From Allium sativum (taxonomy: Eukaryota; Streptophyta; Magnoliopsida; Asparagales; Amaryllidaceae), in NCBI GenBank assembly GCA_030737875.1, contig CM060912.1, positions 260,510,231 to 260,574,230 on the forward strand: a DNA stretch of 64,000 bases, given 5' to 3'. The notes under the pieces were generated by a model, which worked only from the letters and a program-made list of their open reading frames with translations, searched no databases and was not told the origin of the DNA. The translations under genes and the position numbers were made by a program. This document shows positions 21,266 to 34,692 of this stretch, piece after piece (within the stretch, counting starts at the first letter, position 1; every line of letters starts with the position of its first letter).

Positions 21266-23289
21266 TTTTTTTTTTTTGCATGGCTTATGGGGTTGAGTGG
21301 ACCCCTACCACTTTATTGATGCACCGTGGAAAAAAGAAAAAATACAACACACACAAGAGTTACATAGGAACACGGTACATCACACTACGAGTAAAGGAAC
21401 AAGAGACACAAAAGAAACAATTATAATAGTAAGGCATTCAAAATTCCCGGACCATACGTGAAGCTTAAAAATTTGATGCCCTCCTTTATCTCCATTTTAA
21501 TTCTTCTAACCAACATATTTTTGGTCAGAGCTTTACTTGAATCAAAGATGTTCACATTTCTTTCCTTCCATAGTACATATAAATACTTCTTCAATACATA
21601 GTTCAACATTCTTCCTTTTTCTCACTTTTTGCTTGTTTGATTCTTTAAATTTCTCCATTCTTGTTCCATATTACTTGATGCATCCAACCTACCAATTGCT
21701 ATCATTACTTCGTTCCAGATTTGAAACAGAACACCACATTTTGAAAAAAGAGGCCTTATAGTTTTATGGCCATGATTACAGAAAATACAAGCTTGATCAA
21801 TTGTCATACCCCTTATCTGCAATTTGTCTTTAGAAAGCAAAGCACCATGGACTACCTTCCATAGCATGAAGTTCTCTCATGCACAGTTGTCAGTCGCCCA
21901 AATTTTCTTGCTCCAAAGGCAGTCCTGCATTTCATCATTTCTAGAAAGACAATTGTACACTAGTTTGATTTGAAAATCCTGACCTTTTCTTCCCCATGCA
22001 GTGCTGTCACGTCGAGAGAGTTCAACTTTAATATTAGCTGCAAGCCACTACCATGAATATATTCACTAAATTTTGCGTCTCCATTAATGCCAGTGCTAAT
22101 CATCTCAAGGTGGGAAAGTTCTCAACTCAAAATTAAACCATTCCGAAGCCATGGATCATCCCAGAGCATCACTTTCGAACTAGGGGAAATTCTAATTCTG
22201 AAATGAGGTAGGAGAGCATACCTGAGCTTGAATATACTTCTCCACGTCCAGCTAATTTACTGAGGTTGATTAATATTCCAGAAGTTTTTGTTCCTTGTTA
22301 CGTTTCGTTTAGACCATTTCACCCAAATACTATCTTTGTTGTTCAAGAAATCATTCGCATGCTTAACCATAGCAGCTTTATTCCATGTCATTAGATTAAG
22401 AACTCCAAGCCCACCCTTACGAGTCGGTTTCTCTATTTTATTGAATGCTATAGGTGCAAGATATCTTCCTTCATTTTTCCATTTCCATAGAAATCTCATC
22501 ATAGTTGATCTGATCATATTAATTAATTTTGTTGGAAAAATGAAAATTTTGGACCAGTAAACCTACATTGAGAAAATCACTGACTTAATCAAAGTTAACC
22601 TTCCCTCTTACCTAAGAAGCCTTGCCATCCATTTGTTTAGTTTAGCAATGATTTTACAATATAGCGGCATGCACTGAGCTACCGTTATCTTTGTTGTAGT
22701 CATGGGAAGGCCTAGATATGATATAGTCTCGTTGTTGTTACACAACCCAGTCCTAATATGAAGCGCATGAACATGATCAGAAGAAATACCAGTGCTTTTC
22801 ATGTCTAACTTATTAAGATTAACTCTGAGGCCAGTCATTTGGTAGAAACTACTGAGAGTCTCAAAGATTGTATCAATAGTTTGAAAATTGGGTTTATAGA
22901 AAATGACAAGGTCATCGACAAACATCAGAGAACATATTCTTGGCTCATGGCACTTTGGGTGTAAACGAAACGTTCCAGAATCAATCTTTTGGTTAAGCAT
23001 TTGCGTTAGCATCTCCATAACAGTGATGAAAATGTATGCGGAGATTGGGTCTCCTTATCGCATTCCACACTTGCTAGCGAAAAAGCCAGTAGCAGATCCA
23101 TTAAGAATAATTGAGAAGTTAGCTGTAGAAATACAAGAGTAAATCGAAGAAACGAAGTGAGGTGGAAAGTTCATGAATTCTAGGATTCTAAAAATTGCAT
23201 CCCAATGTAGCATATCAAATGTTTTCATTATATCCAATTTAAACCTAGCCCTAGGAGAAGAGTTAACACTTGCATAACCATTTAAGAGT
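21266..23289 (-). pseudogene. LINE-A: L1-like LINE, 3' part of ORF2
   Basis: Read on the minus strand, this is the second half of an L1-type ORF2, which encodes the reverse transcriptase for target-primed insertion. Visible in order are ARFKLDIMKTFDMLHW (RT, near 23230), SLMFVDDLVIFYK (catalytic FVDD, near 22915), SYLGLPMTTTK and KWMARLLR. After these come RKGGLGVLNLMTWNKAA (near 22400), a zf-RVT-like CIFCNHGHKTI (near 21790) and the C-terminal LWKERNVNIFD. Frame changes and stops break it. A 3' UTR with AATAAAG and a GGTAGGGG...CAACCCC stem leads to a poly(A) tail (T run 21266-21277). The 5' continuation is at 63832-64000 beyond element L. Confidence 0.88.
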
Positions 23290-23660
23290 TCATGTGTAAC
23301 AACCCGGAAAATCAGGGCCAATTTAAAATTATTATTTTGACGACTTTAACGGATTTAGGTTATTTAAAATGAATTATTTTAAATAATAACAACAAAAAAT
23401 TTATTTTTGATGAAGTTAGAACGTATAAATTTATTTTAATTATAAAACGAACTCGAAATGGCGTGGTAGTTTGAAAATTCGACTTTAAACTTTGAGTGAA
23501 TATCTAGAATTCAATATAAGTCGGAATTGGACGAAACAAGAAACGTTAGAATCTGATTAACTATATCTTTCTAACAAAAGTGAAAGTTTTAGATTTCGCT
23601 TTAGGAATCGAAGGTTATGTCCAGTTTAAAATTTGAAATAGTCACTACGGAATTTATATA

Positions 23661-26401
23661 AACTGGATTGTGCATTGCAGTTTGAAGCTAGAATGATGCA
23701 GCAAAAACTAAAGCAGAATTGGTCTACACTTGGTGATAGAAACTCTAAATTTTTCCATGCTTCCCTCAAAATCAAACAATCAAAATCCCTCATCCACTCC
23801 ATAAATGATATGCATGGCTGTCTACATGACACCCCTAACCGGATTGATGACGCCTTCCTTGAATATTATACTTCCCTCATTGGCAGACAACCAGAACATC
23901 CTGACCTATCTTTCTCCTCTGTTTTACCAATACCATCCTTACCTCCTAGTATGCAACAAGCTATCATAGCCCCTGTTAGTGATGATGAAATTAAAAACTC
24001 CTTTTTTTCCTTGAGGAAATCGGCATCTCCTGGTCCAGACGGATTTACTGCTACCTTCTTTATTCATTGTTGGCAAATTGTATCAAAGGATGTGTTAAAA
24101 GCGGTGCATAATTTTTTTGACAAAAATAAGATGTTGTCATCCATCAACTCGACAAACCTTGCCTTAATTCCAAAAGTAACAAATCCACTCGATGTATCTC
24201 ACTTTAGACCGATAGCGTGTTGTAATGTTGTCTACAAAGCAATATCAAGAATTCTAGCATCTAGACTCAAACATGCTTTAGAGCCGTTGATATCACTTAA
24301 TCAAGCGGCTTTTTTACCCAATAGAAGCATTGTGGATAACATTCTATTGACCCATGAAATAGTTAATGGCTACTCCAGAAAATATATAGCCCCCCGGGCT
24401 CTGTTGAAAATTGACATAAGAAAAGCGTTTGATACGGAGAATTGGAGCACCATCATTCACATTATGGAAAGGATGAATTTTCCGAGAAAATTTGTAAAAT
24501 GGATATAGTTATGCATCTCTACGGTTAGATACTCGCTGGTATTTAATGCTCATACGGTCGGATATTTTAGGGGATGCAATGGACTACGGCAAGGCGATCC
24601 GATTTCTCCTTACCTTTTCATTCTAGTTATGGACACATTAAATCTTGAGATTGAGAGGCAGGTGACCTTAAAGAATTTCATACTGCATCCCAAGTGTAGG
24701 AACCCTCGTGTTACTTCCCTAGCTTTTGCCGATGACCTAATGATCTTCACTAAACCCACTGTAAAATCACTTCAAACCAGAACGAAAACCCTTGTATCTT
24801 TCCATTCATTCTCTGGTCTCAGAATAAATAATGATAAATCCCAAATCCTCCTCGCGGGACTGGATCCAGACCAAATTCAAGTATGTTTAAACATCACCAT
24901 GATGAAGAGAATGGATAGCTCTATGTCTTACCTTGGTATCCCTCTTGCAACTAAAAGAATTACGATAGCACAATGTATTCCGCTTTACGGAAATATCACA
25001 GTTGTTATGTCTCGATGGTAAAATAGATATATCACACATCCTGGTAGGCTGGTCATTATCAACTCTCTTATCTTCTCTATGACAGTCTATTGGTGTAGAA
25101 CTTTCATTCTTCCGACGAAGCTGCTAACTATGATAAGAACGACAATGCACAAATTCCTATGGACCGGATCCATGCACTCTGGAAAACTGTCTCCTATTGC
25201 CTTTAAAAAACTGGAAAAGCCAAAACAGAAAGGAGGTTTAGGCATTAAAAATATAAGAATATGGAACTATGCTGCTTTATCCATTCATTTTGAGAGAATA
25301 GTCGAGCAATCAAAGTCTTTATGGGTCGATTGGTGCATCAGCCACAATCTGAAATCTGACGATATATGGACGGTTGCTCCGAAACCGATGTGTAGTTGGG
25401 TATGGAGGACCATGTTGAAAGTGCGAGACAAGATAATACCATTTTCCTGTATTCTCCTATCTCAAGTCAGCAAAGACAAGTTCTGGAAAATGCCATGGTT
25501 AAAAACTGGTATGATACTCAGCAAAATTATTCCGTATGATACTATAATGCAAAGCGGTATACCACTGAATGCGCGTGCGACGTCTTACATTGTTGATGGC
25601 GTCATCCGTATACCGGTCTGTGCTAATGTTGCTATTAATGTTGTACTGCAACAATTCAATGGAAAAAGATATCAAATGAATCAACAAACGATGTATGGAT
25701 GGACTGATTGTCACCTAAAGCACAGTACTAATGTGGTTTACTCGGAGCTAACTGCTGTTGCGAGCATGCCAAAATTTAGATGGTACAAGAGGATTTGGGA
25801 TAAACATGTGTCCGAACGATTAAATTTTCATAGCTGGAGGGTTTGCCACAATGCATTACACACTCGCGCTAATCTTCGTGCTAGGGGGATTAATGTTCCC
25901 GCTGTTTGTGTCTACTGCAGATCTGCGGAGGAGAATCACCACCATCTTTATTTCAATTGCTCTTTTACCTATGTCTTGTGGTCTAAGATCCGCAGTAGAG
26001 GTGGTTTCATGGTTCCTAAAAGAAACAGTGAGGAGGAATGGTATAGTATCTACAAAGCAACAAGATGGAAGCAGAGTATCACATATGAATTGTTGATAAT
26101 GCTCAAAGTTGCATTGTCTACAATTTGGAAGGAAAGAAATGAACGAGTATTTAATGCTCTCACCAAAACAAGACTGCAATTGTTTCATGAAATCATCTCT
26201 ACTATAAGCAAAGAGATCACCATGTCTTCTTACCCTTTCGGCCCGGAAGTGCTTCATAGATGGTCTTAGCTTTTCTCGTATCTTCTATTTCTTTTCTCAT
26301 CTCATGTACTTCTGTTTCCTGTATCTCCTTATTTATATTGTAAGCTCTCTCTTATTATATAAATAAAATGGTAGGGGCCATTCAACCCCGCTGGCTTTGC
26401 C
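23661..26401 (+). mobile_element. LINE-B: 5'-truncated L1-like LINE
   Basis: Splits the 5' LTR of L: LTR sequence stops at ...GGAATTTATATA (23660) and resumes after an AT run at about 26425 (AAGCCCTTAAAAATAGAC), as in the other LTR near 32184. It contains the C-terminal two-thirds of ORF2 and a 3' UTR with ATAAATAAAATGGTAGGGG and CAACCCC, very like the LINE-A end. The tail is (AT)n rather than poly(A). Confidence 0.88.
23675..26269 (+). pseudogene. ORF2 reverse transcriptase of LINE-B with two nonsense codons
   Basis: One reading frame runs throughout, broken only by TAG at 24506-24508 and TAA at 25019-25021. RT motifs appear in order: ASPGPDGFTATFF, FRPIACCNVVYKAISRILAS, FLPNRSIVDNILLTHEIV, LLKIDIRKAFDT, GLRQGDPISPYLFIL, and the catalytic LAFADDLMIF near 24720-24750. 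GLRINNDKS and SYLGIPLATK follow. The C-terminal part has KQKGGLGIKNIRIWNYAAL and a zf-RVT region with CVYCRSAEENHHHLYFNC. The N-terminal endonuclease is absent because of 5' truncation. The TAA replaces a residue that is usually Gln, consistent with C-to-T. It could have produced enzyme only before these stops. Confidence 0.9.
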
Positions 26402-27363
26402 ATATATATATATATATATATATATAAAGCCCTTAAAAATAGACATTTTGCAAAAGACCTCCGTTTTCGAATTGGTTTGAATTTGGTTGTTTGGGTGAGG
26501 TGAATTGATTAGAATTGGTTTGTGTATGGCGCGGGCCATTATTAGACTGGGGATAAGGCTAGGCCTTATCTCGTTTCTAGTATCGTGCCGTTATGCTACC
26601 GAAATTTTTCTAAAAAGTGTTAGAAAAATTTAGTTAAGTAAAAATATTATTTTTAGCTTATCACGGCGATAAATAAAATAGTTATTGGATAGTTAAAAAT
26701 AAGTTAACATATCCATATGCAAGTCGGACGACTTGTTTATGCTCGCCTATTTTTATGATATCGATTGGGTCGATAATTTTACACATCGCCCAACTTCACG
26801 AATAAAAATCTGTGTTTGTTGTTTGAAACCCCACACGGGTATTGGGATGATATTTGATGTACACTAATCCCAATTGTGTAATGATATGTTGATTGATTGG
26901 TCGACAAACTGTTATAAGCTTTATTTATTTATTTTAAGGCTTATACAGTTTAGGAAGAACTTTGGATGATGGTTGATTATTTATTATGCTTGTTATATAC
27001 ATGTGTGTATGAAATCCATATAACCAACATTATATGGTAACTGATTGGGTCTGATTCCAGTTCAAAATTAACTGATATTTTAAATAAGGAATATTTTGAA
27101 ATAATATTTAGTAAAGGATTAAAATATTGAAATACGTGAAGCCGTATTGATTAGAGTTGCGCCATTTAGACGAGAACGATATTTATATCGATTTTATTTG
27201 TTTTTATAACGATTATCGAAAAGGAAAAGATTTCAAAATCTGATATTTTGAAAATATTATCATTAAAATATTTTAATGGTAAAGATTATTCAATTTTGAT
27301 TTAAAATTGAAGCAAAAATGGGAATCGTTTTAAAACGAATTTATAAAATACATTTTGAATAAA

Positions 27364-27365
<2 letters not shown>

Positions 27366-27411
<46 letters not shown>
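27366..27411. repeat. (AT)n microsatellite in the L 5' LTR
   Basis: Matches the AT run at 34639-34688 in the 3' LTR, so it was present in the ancestral LTR and changed length since. Confidence 0.95.
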
Positions 27412-27414
<3 letters not shown>

Positions 27415-30400
27415 GGCCTGAATAGAACGCGTCGCGCTGCGGCCGTTCGCAAATTTCGACCATTGACTTCGAATGGATATTACGGGAGATCCGACCGTCG
27501 GATTCTCCCAAAACCGAAACCGTTGGGTTCGTATCGAAAAGGGCTTTCCAGCGAATATAAGAAATTTTAAATCTAATGGTTGGATTTGGAATTATGTCCA
27601 AATCAAATTTGGAAAAGGTCGCTGTAAGTGCAGTTCGACGACCGTTTATGGAAATCGACTGTACGGGCCTTGATAAAATTATTAAAAATATTAATAATTT
27701 GTGTAAAATCATAATAAATGATTTGGGAAGAATTGGGATGAAAAATTCCACGTTTGTAAAGATAAAAATACATTTTTACCAAAATGAACTAGTTATGAAC
27801 TAGAATTATAATCCAATTATTATTAAATAAATAAATTGGATCGAGAATGGGTTTTAAAATAACCAGAAATTTCCAATATATGAATTGGAATAGATTTGAA
27901 TGGAAATCACCTACGGAATATTTCGATATTGGATTTCGTGATTATACGGGTACTGTTAGGGAAATTTGGAAGATATATTTTATATCGTTATTTCCAATAC
28001 GATATTTGTTGGTTTCAGAATTCGATATTGAATATAAGCCGATATAATTTCTATTCAGAGCCTTATATTTAATATCGAATTGGATTTGTCGTGAATGGTG
28101 TCTTCACTAACACTGTTCTTAAACCCAATGGAGTTAAGAAACTTAGAAACTAACTGGAGATTAGCTAAGTTGAATGGTTTCCTGGGTATTGATCTGATGT
28201 TGGTTTCGGCCTTCGGGACTAATACTTAGAGAATTGTTCTCTTACTAATTTATGGTTAGAGACTAATGGAATGTGAATTGGGTTTATTGCGAACTGTGTT
28301 TTTAACAACATTCGTTCTTTAACCCGATTGACGGAGAAATGTGATTTGGAATTTATAAATCTATTAATTAAGATTTAATGGAATTCTCCAATGTAAGGTT
28401 TCCAATTTAATAAAATAAATTGGAATAGATTGGAATTCGATTTGGTAATAATCGGAATGAGCTTTTGTGGAGCAAGACCGTGACTACAAATGGAATTTAA
28501 AAAGGATTTGCCGTTATTCCATTTATATTATTGTCTGGATATGGAAGTTTATATCGATTACGTATATTGATCTGTTTTCCGTGAAGATTCCATAATTAAT
28601 GGAATGGGGTTTTGGATTTATCGTGAACTGTTTTTTTAAACGACATTAGTTCTTTAACCCAGTTAAAGATAAGATTAATTTCTTAACTTTGAAAAGTCAT
28701 TAAGTAATGATTTTTGAGATTAAAACTGAATTAGAGTTTTAATGAATCTTTAATTAGATAGAAATGATCGAGAATGGAGTATCACCAGTTTTTCTCCAAA
28801 GCGATAGTTAAATCTTTAATTAGATTTGAACGTGAAATGGTAATTAATATTTACCGATAAACTGTGGTTATAGATATGGAGTATTACCAGTTTTGCTCCA
28901 TGGGATGAATAGGTTGGAATTGGGAAACGAAATGAATGATTACTTCGGTGTGGTTCGCTAATCCCTACTAGTTTGGAAAACCTTAATATGGTTTGAAATG
29001 ATATCCAACGGAAGATTAAAGAATAAATTTAAAAGAATTTATCTTTGTTAAAATTAATGGGAACCTTTCCCAAAGAATAAGAATATTGGAATAAAAGAAT
29101 ACAGAATTGGAATGAGGTGTATGTTTTGTTTTATAACACTTGTTTATTATATACGCGAGTTATTCGGAAAGGCCGGGTTTATACCCATTCTGAATAACTG
29201 ATTCGATGATAAGTCGACGATGAAGATGGTGGTTGAAGACCGGAGGTCTTCACATCGTTTGGATGATTACTGATGTCTTGATTGGGCTGTACACCCAGGA
29301 TGAGGTAATAAGTGGTGATTGTCCAGACGTACTTGGAGATTGACGGATATGCGAGGGCCTCTCTCCTGTATTGGACATATGGGAGAGGAATAAGGTGCCT
29401 CTGGTTTCGTTCAGACCCAGAACGAACTTGTAAATGGACGGTGTGTCTGACACCGGATTTCATTCTGTGTGATTGATAGACGTCAGTTGCATGGCATGGA
29501 TTGCCTGTGTGGCAAACTGAAATGCAAAGGATCAAGGCTTCTGTATAAAAGCAGAGTCTTGTGGTTGATGATCAAATCACGGCTTTGATATAGCGTAGCT
29601 TTGTGTAGCGTTAATTCGCGAGCCTCACACACCGGTGTGAACCAAAAATGGGAGAGGACTTCAGGGAGGGCATGCGTTTCCTTCTAGCTAGGAGTGGTGT
29701 TAGCGTTTTGCAAGCCCTGAAGTTTCACTTATGTGGATGATGGATAGGAGGCGCCTCGGTTATATCGGTCGTTCCGGGGCCGATGGTTTGGTCGGGATAT
29801 GACCAGTTTACGCCCCATAGAGCGGGGAAACGCATGTTCAGGCATTTTAATCCACTCAGTGTGGACCGGCCCTGACGATCCAAGGGCCAACCTAAGTCTG
29901 GGTCCTGAGGGGCAGGCTAGGGCTTCTCGAAGCGGTAAGGACGATCCCTTGCCTTGGTTCATAGATGGAAATCCAACTTCCAATACATGACTTTGCGGTT
30001 TTGATTGTAGAGCTTAGTATTGACGACACGATATAGGGTACCCATGCCGTCTATGATTGATACATTTATATTTGAAGTTGTTTTCTTCACTTATAGTAAT
30101 AATAAAAGATTAAATTTCGCGTATCAAGCATTATTTGGCTATTATAAGGTAAAAACCTATCCTCTGGCTTGCGTTGCATCGTGTGATGGGACCTAGGTCT
30201 TATAATAGCTTCATTGTTCTTTATTTAGCATTGCGCTGTTTGGTTTTATGCACTGGTATTCTTGGGAGGAAACCCTTCCGTGTTATACGGCGTGGTCCCT
30301 TGATTTACCTGACTTTAAAAATAAAGATTAATAAATGTTTTAGTTATCACACCAGTCACATGACTGACCTGGAGTTTATTGTTTTAACCTAAACTCTGGG

Positions 30401-30736
30401 TGTCCCTATTTTCCACACGGGCAGCTAGTAGTTTTGGTTTTGCAGATTATATTCACAGGATCATGATTTACAGCTGGAGTGATATTCGGAAAGCTCTGTA
30501 TCCGCGTATCTCTTTAGTTGTGTTTTGTATTATTTTCCGCTGCATTATAATTTGTAAATCTCTGATATTTATCAAATGTATAATATTTGTTCATACTCTG
30601 TATATTCTTGTACTCTGATGTAAATTGTTGTAATAAGCAACGAAATTTTCTTCTGTTTGTGTTCTGATTTGTCATGTTCTCAGACAATCCATTCTTTCTA
30701 TTCTCTTCAGAGACCGGGGAAGCTCGAGTCGTTATA

Positions 30737-31791
30737 TTTTGGTATCAGAGCTTTGGTTTACAAAGCTTGAGAACAAGACACATTAGAACCGAACAAAAGA
30801 ATTCATCAGAGATTGGATTAGTAATATCCAATGGGAATAACTCGTTAGAGATGGGGTCAGTAGTATCCTAGAATGAGTTAGAAGCGTGTTAAAAATGAAA
30901 ACAAAACTTTGTTTTGAAAATTCAAACCATATTATACGTACTTGAATATTTATTTTATATTGTTTTGGACAATCGAGTATATAGAGATTTTAATATACGT
31001 CTGATCCACGTGTACTTGAAGTCTCAAATATACTGGATGGATATAGAATCATACTCTAGTCGCCAGGGGATAATTCTGGTGATGCGGCCGCATAGTCAGT
31101 ATTTCTACTCGAGTTTCAAAAGTGTGATATCTATATGATTCCAATTGACTGGTGTGAGAACCAAAACTTAGTTAAAATTTATTGTTTGTGACTTGACATC
31201 AAAAATAGATTTTTAATATATAAAAGTTATATATTTGAAACGATAACCAACTAATTGATTGATGATTGTGTTGTCTGATTAATAGTTAGCTAATAGAACT
31301 GTTGAAACTAACATGTGAAGGAAAGGTAAAATTAGCCAAATTGTACCAAATATTGAACTGAATTGAAAATTTATTGCATTTTGCATACATGTACAAATAT
31401 ATATATGTGACAGGTCATAGCAGGAGGCTAGAGAAGAGGAATAAAATTGTATGCCCTACAAATAGGTACATGTTTATTGTATTTCTTGGGGTTTTGATGA
31501 TTTTATGAGCCGATTGGCTAGCCGCTTGGCTGTTTCTTTTTCTTTTTTGATTGGAGAGGCTTGTGTGGCGGTTTGGGGATTTTCCCGGTGCTTCCGTACA
31601 AAGGAGGTTATGGCGAAATTTTTCGAAAATTTAGGGTGTTAGCCAAATTTTTGAAAAATTTGAAAAATTTTAGAAACTGAAAAGTTGAAAAACTTAAGTC
31701 ATAATTAAAAGAATGAAAGTTGAGTTGATTAGTTAAACAACTTTCAGCTCCGTTCCTTTTTGAGGACGAATAGATTTTAAGTGGGGGATAT
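30737..31791 (+). other. Non-coding internal region of L
   Basis: Starts with a 3-base spacer and TGGTATCAGAGC (30740-30751), matching initiator-Met tRNA. It ends with AAGTGGGGGATAT before the 3' LTR. Between them there is no gag or pol similarity; short frames at 30674-31138 have no domain. The end of the region (near 31760) reads TTGAGGACGAATAG, as found at the end of many chromovirus internal regions. Confidence 0.8.
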
Positions 31792-32700
31792 TGTAACAAC
31801 CCGGAAAATCAGGGCCAACTTAAAAAATTTATTTTGGCGATTTTAACGGATTTAGATTATTTAAAATGAATTATTTTAAATAATAACGACGAAAAATTTA
31901 TTTTCGACGAAGTTAGAACGTATAAATTTATTTTAATTATAAAACGAACTCGAAATGGTGCGGTAGTTTGAAAATTCGACTTTAAACTTTGAGTGAATAT
32001 CCAGAATTCAATTTAAGTCGGAATTGGACGAAACAAGAAACGTTAGAATCTAATTAACTTTATCTTTCTAAAGAAAGTGAAAATTTTAGATTTCGCTTTA
32101 GGAATCGAAGGTTATGTCCAGTTTAAAATTTGAAATAGTCGCTATGGAATTTATATATATTATATATATTTATAATATATATAAGGCCCTTAAAAATAGA
32201 CATTTTGCAAACGACCTCCGTTTTCGACGAAACCACTTTTGTTGGATCCAGAATGTAAAATTATTGCTAGATTCCAAAATTCATAATTTTTGGAATTAAT
32301 ATGTGAGCGTGGCAAAGGAAAATGTCTTTTGGCAGTTTTAGTCAATTTGAATCGACTGAAAAAAGACCTTTTTTCAAACGGCCTCCAAAATTAGACAAAA
32401 TTAGTTTTGTTAGGACCGTATCATCAATACGAAGGTAGAAATAATTTTTCTAAAATTTTTGGAGTCAGTATGTGACCCCGGAAAATTAAAATGTGCGTTA
32501 AATTCAATATGGACTGAAATATTAAGTTATATTGTAATTTTAACGAAAACTGATCGTAACAGTCGAATTGGCTTACGGACATATCCCATTGCGTTCCGAA
32601 TGTGGGTAATTAGCTAGGGGCGACAGTCGTTGGGTCTCGTTTAGGGTTCGAATGAAAAACGCATTTTTCTTTGGAAAATTAAATAAATAAAATATATTTA

Positions 32701-33010
32701 TTTAACACTACCCCCTCCTTTCCCTTCTTCCAAGTCAACCCCTCCCGCTCATCATTTAACAGGAAAAAAGAACGAAAAGAAAAAAACCGAACGATCGACG
32801 GATCCCCCCCAGTCGTGAACCGCGTCGCCGCGCCTAGGTGGCCGCCGCCCCTTTGACCTCCTCCGCAGCCCCACTCCCCCCTTCCCCAATTCAACGCGCC
32901 TCCATCCAAACCCTAGCCGCCGGACCAAGTTGCGCCGCCCCATGACGGCGGCCCCGACGCCACGACCGCCTGAACGGGCCCCACCACCTCGGCACCGCCT
33001 TCTTCTCCCC
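32701..33010. other. GC-rich patch in the L 3' LTR
   Basis: C-rich sequence with many CpG and CCGCC-type steps, in strong contrast to the AT-rich LTR around it. Both strands are partly open because of composition. It resembles a plant 5' UTR or promoter-proximal region, so it may be captured host DNA or the LTR's own promoter. It cannot be compared within the window because the other LTR lacks it. Confidence 0.5.
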
Positions 33011-33249
33011 CCCTACGACAAAGACTCGATTTTTGGCAAATTGAGCCTTTTTTATTGAATTTCCTTTTCATTTTTTTCCTAGATTAAAATCTGAATTATT
33101 AATATATAAAGCATTGTGTTAAATACTGATTTTATTTTAATTATAAAACATATTTTAAAATCATTTTATATTTATATAAAATATAGTATAAAATCAGTTT
33201 TTATATGTAACAAGCAATAATTTTAGAAATCAGTTTTTATATGAATAGC

Positions 33250-33515
33250 ATATAAAAGATTAGATTTTTCTATGTGAAAATATTAGATTTTTCTATGTGA
33301 AAAGTTCATATTTTTCTATGTGAAAAGATTAGATTTTTTTTCTATGTGAAAAGATTAGATCTTTCTATATGAAAAGATTAGATTTTTAAATATATGAAGT
33401 AGCGATAAAAATTCGATTTTTACATATATGAAGTAGCGATAAAAATTCGATTTTTACATATATGAAGTAGCGATAAAAATTCGATTTTTACATATAGGAG
33501 TGAAGCGATAAAAAT
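33250..33515. repeat. Short tandem repeats in the L 3' LTR
   Basis: Several copies of a unit with AGATTTTTCTATGTGAAA (33255-33385) are followed by about four copies of a 35-bp unit with ATATGAAGTAGCGATAAAAA (33390-33515). No spacers; non-coding. Confidence 0.85.
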
Positions 33516-34637
33516 ATGATTTTTACTATGAACAGCGTGAAAAGAATTGCGATGGAACTGGTGGAAAACAAATCCAAATCTGAACCGTTCAGAGTTAAAG
33601 AATGACGGAGTAGAACCCAAAGGTGAGAACTTCTCACTAAAATTTCTTATGTACAGTTATTTATTTTATAACTGCATATATGAACTGTTTCCCCATCGCC
33701 CACAAACCATGGACGACCTGTGTGATTGTTTGGTTTGATTGGATTATTGGTTTGAATTTGGTTGTTTGGGTGAAATGAACTGATTAGAATAGGTATGTGT
33801 ATGGCGCGGGCCATTATTAGACTGGGGATAAGGCTAGGCCTTATTCCGTTTCTAGTATCGTTCCGTTATGCTGCCGAAATTTTCTAAAAAGTATTAGAAA
33901 AATTTAGTTAAGTAAAAATATTATTTTTAGCTTATCACGACGATAAATAAAATAGTTATTGGATAGTTAAAAATAAGTTAACACATCCATATACAAGTCG
34001 GACGACTGGTTTATGCTCGCCTATTTTTATGATATCGATTGGGTCGATAATTTTACACATCGCCCAACTGCACGAATAATAATGTGTTTGTTGTTTGAAA
34101 CCCCACACGGGTATTGGGATGATATTTGACGTACACTAATCCCAATTGTGTAATGATATGTCGATTGATTGGTCGACAAACTGTGATAAGTTTTATTTAT
34201 TTTAAGGCTTATACAGTGTAGGAAGCACTTTGGATGATGGTTGATTATTTATTATGCTTGTTATATACATGTGTGTATGAAATCCATATAACCAACATTA
34301 TATGGTAACTGATTGGGCCTTATTCCAATTCAAAAATAACTGATATTTTAATTAAGGAATATTTTGAAATAATATTCAGTAAAGGATTAAAATATTGAAA
34401 TACGTGAAGTCGTATTGATTAGAGTTGCGCCATTTAGACGCGAACGATATTTGTATCGATTTTATTCGTTTTTATAACGAATATCGAAAAGGTAAAGATT
34501 TCAAAATCTGATATTTTGAAAATATTATCATTAAAATATTTTAATGGTAAAGATTATTCAATTTTGATTTAAAATTGAAGTAAAAATGGGAATCATTTTA
34601 AAACGAATTTATAAAATATGTTTTGAACGAAATATAT

Positions 34638-34638
<1 letters not shown>

Positions 34639-34688
<50 letters not shown>
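34639..34688. repeat. (AT)n microsatellite in the L 3' LTR
   Basis: Counterpart of 27366-27411. Confidence 0.95.

Positions 34689-34692
<4 letters not shown>

Larger units (their letters stand above)
23295..30736 (+). repeat. 5' LTR of L, carrying LINE-B and a 1.5-kb deletion
   Basis: Matches 31792-37092 plus 62723-63826. It is interrupted by LINE-B (23661-26401). It also lacks the segment equivalent to 32228-33745, the junction being near 26470 at ATTGG. Sequence similarity to the other LTR is good but visibly lower than for the Tat and Tekay LTR pairs. Open frames such as 27410-27751 occur in both LTRs only because the LTRs are copies; I see no domain. Confidence 0.88.

Noticed and set aside
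27410..27751. 113-codon minus frame repeated at 34688-35029
   Set aside because: Present in both LTRs of L because they are copies; substitutions change residues freely and there is no recognisable domain.
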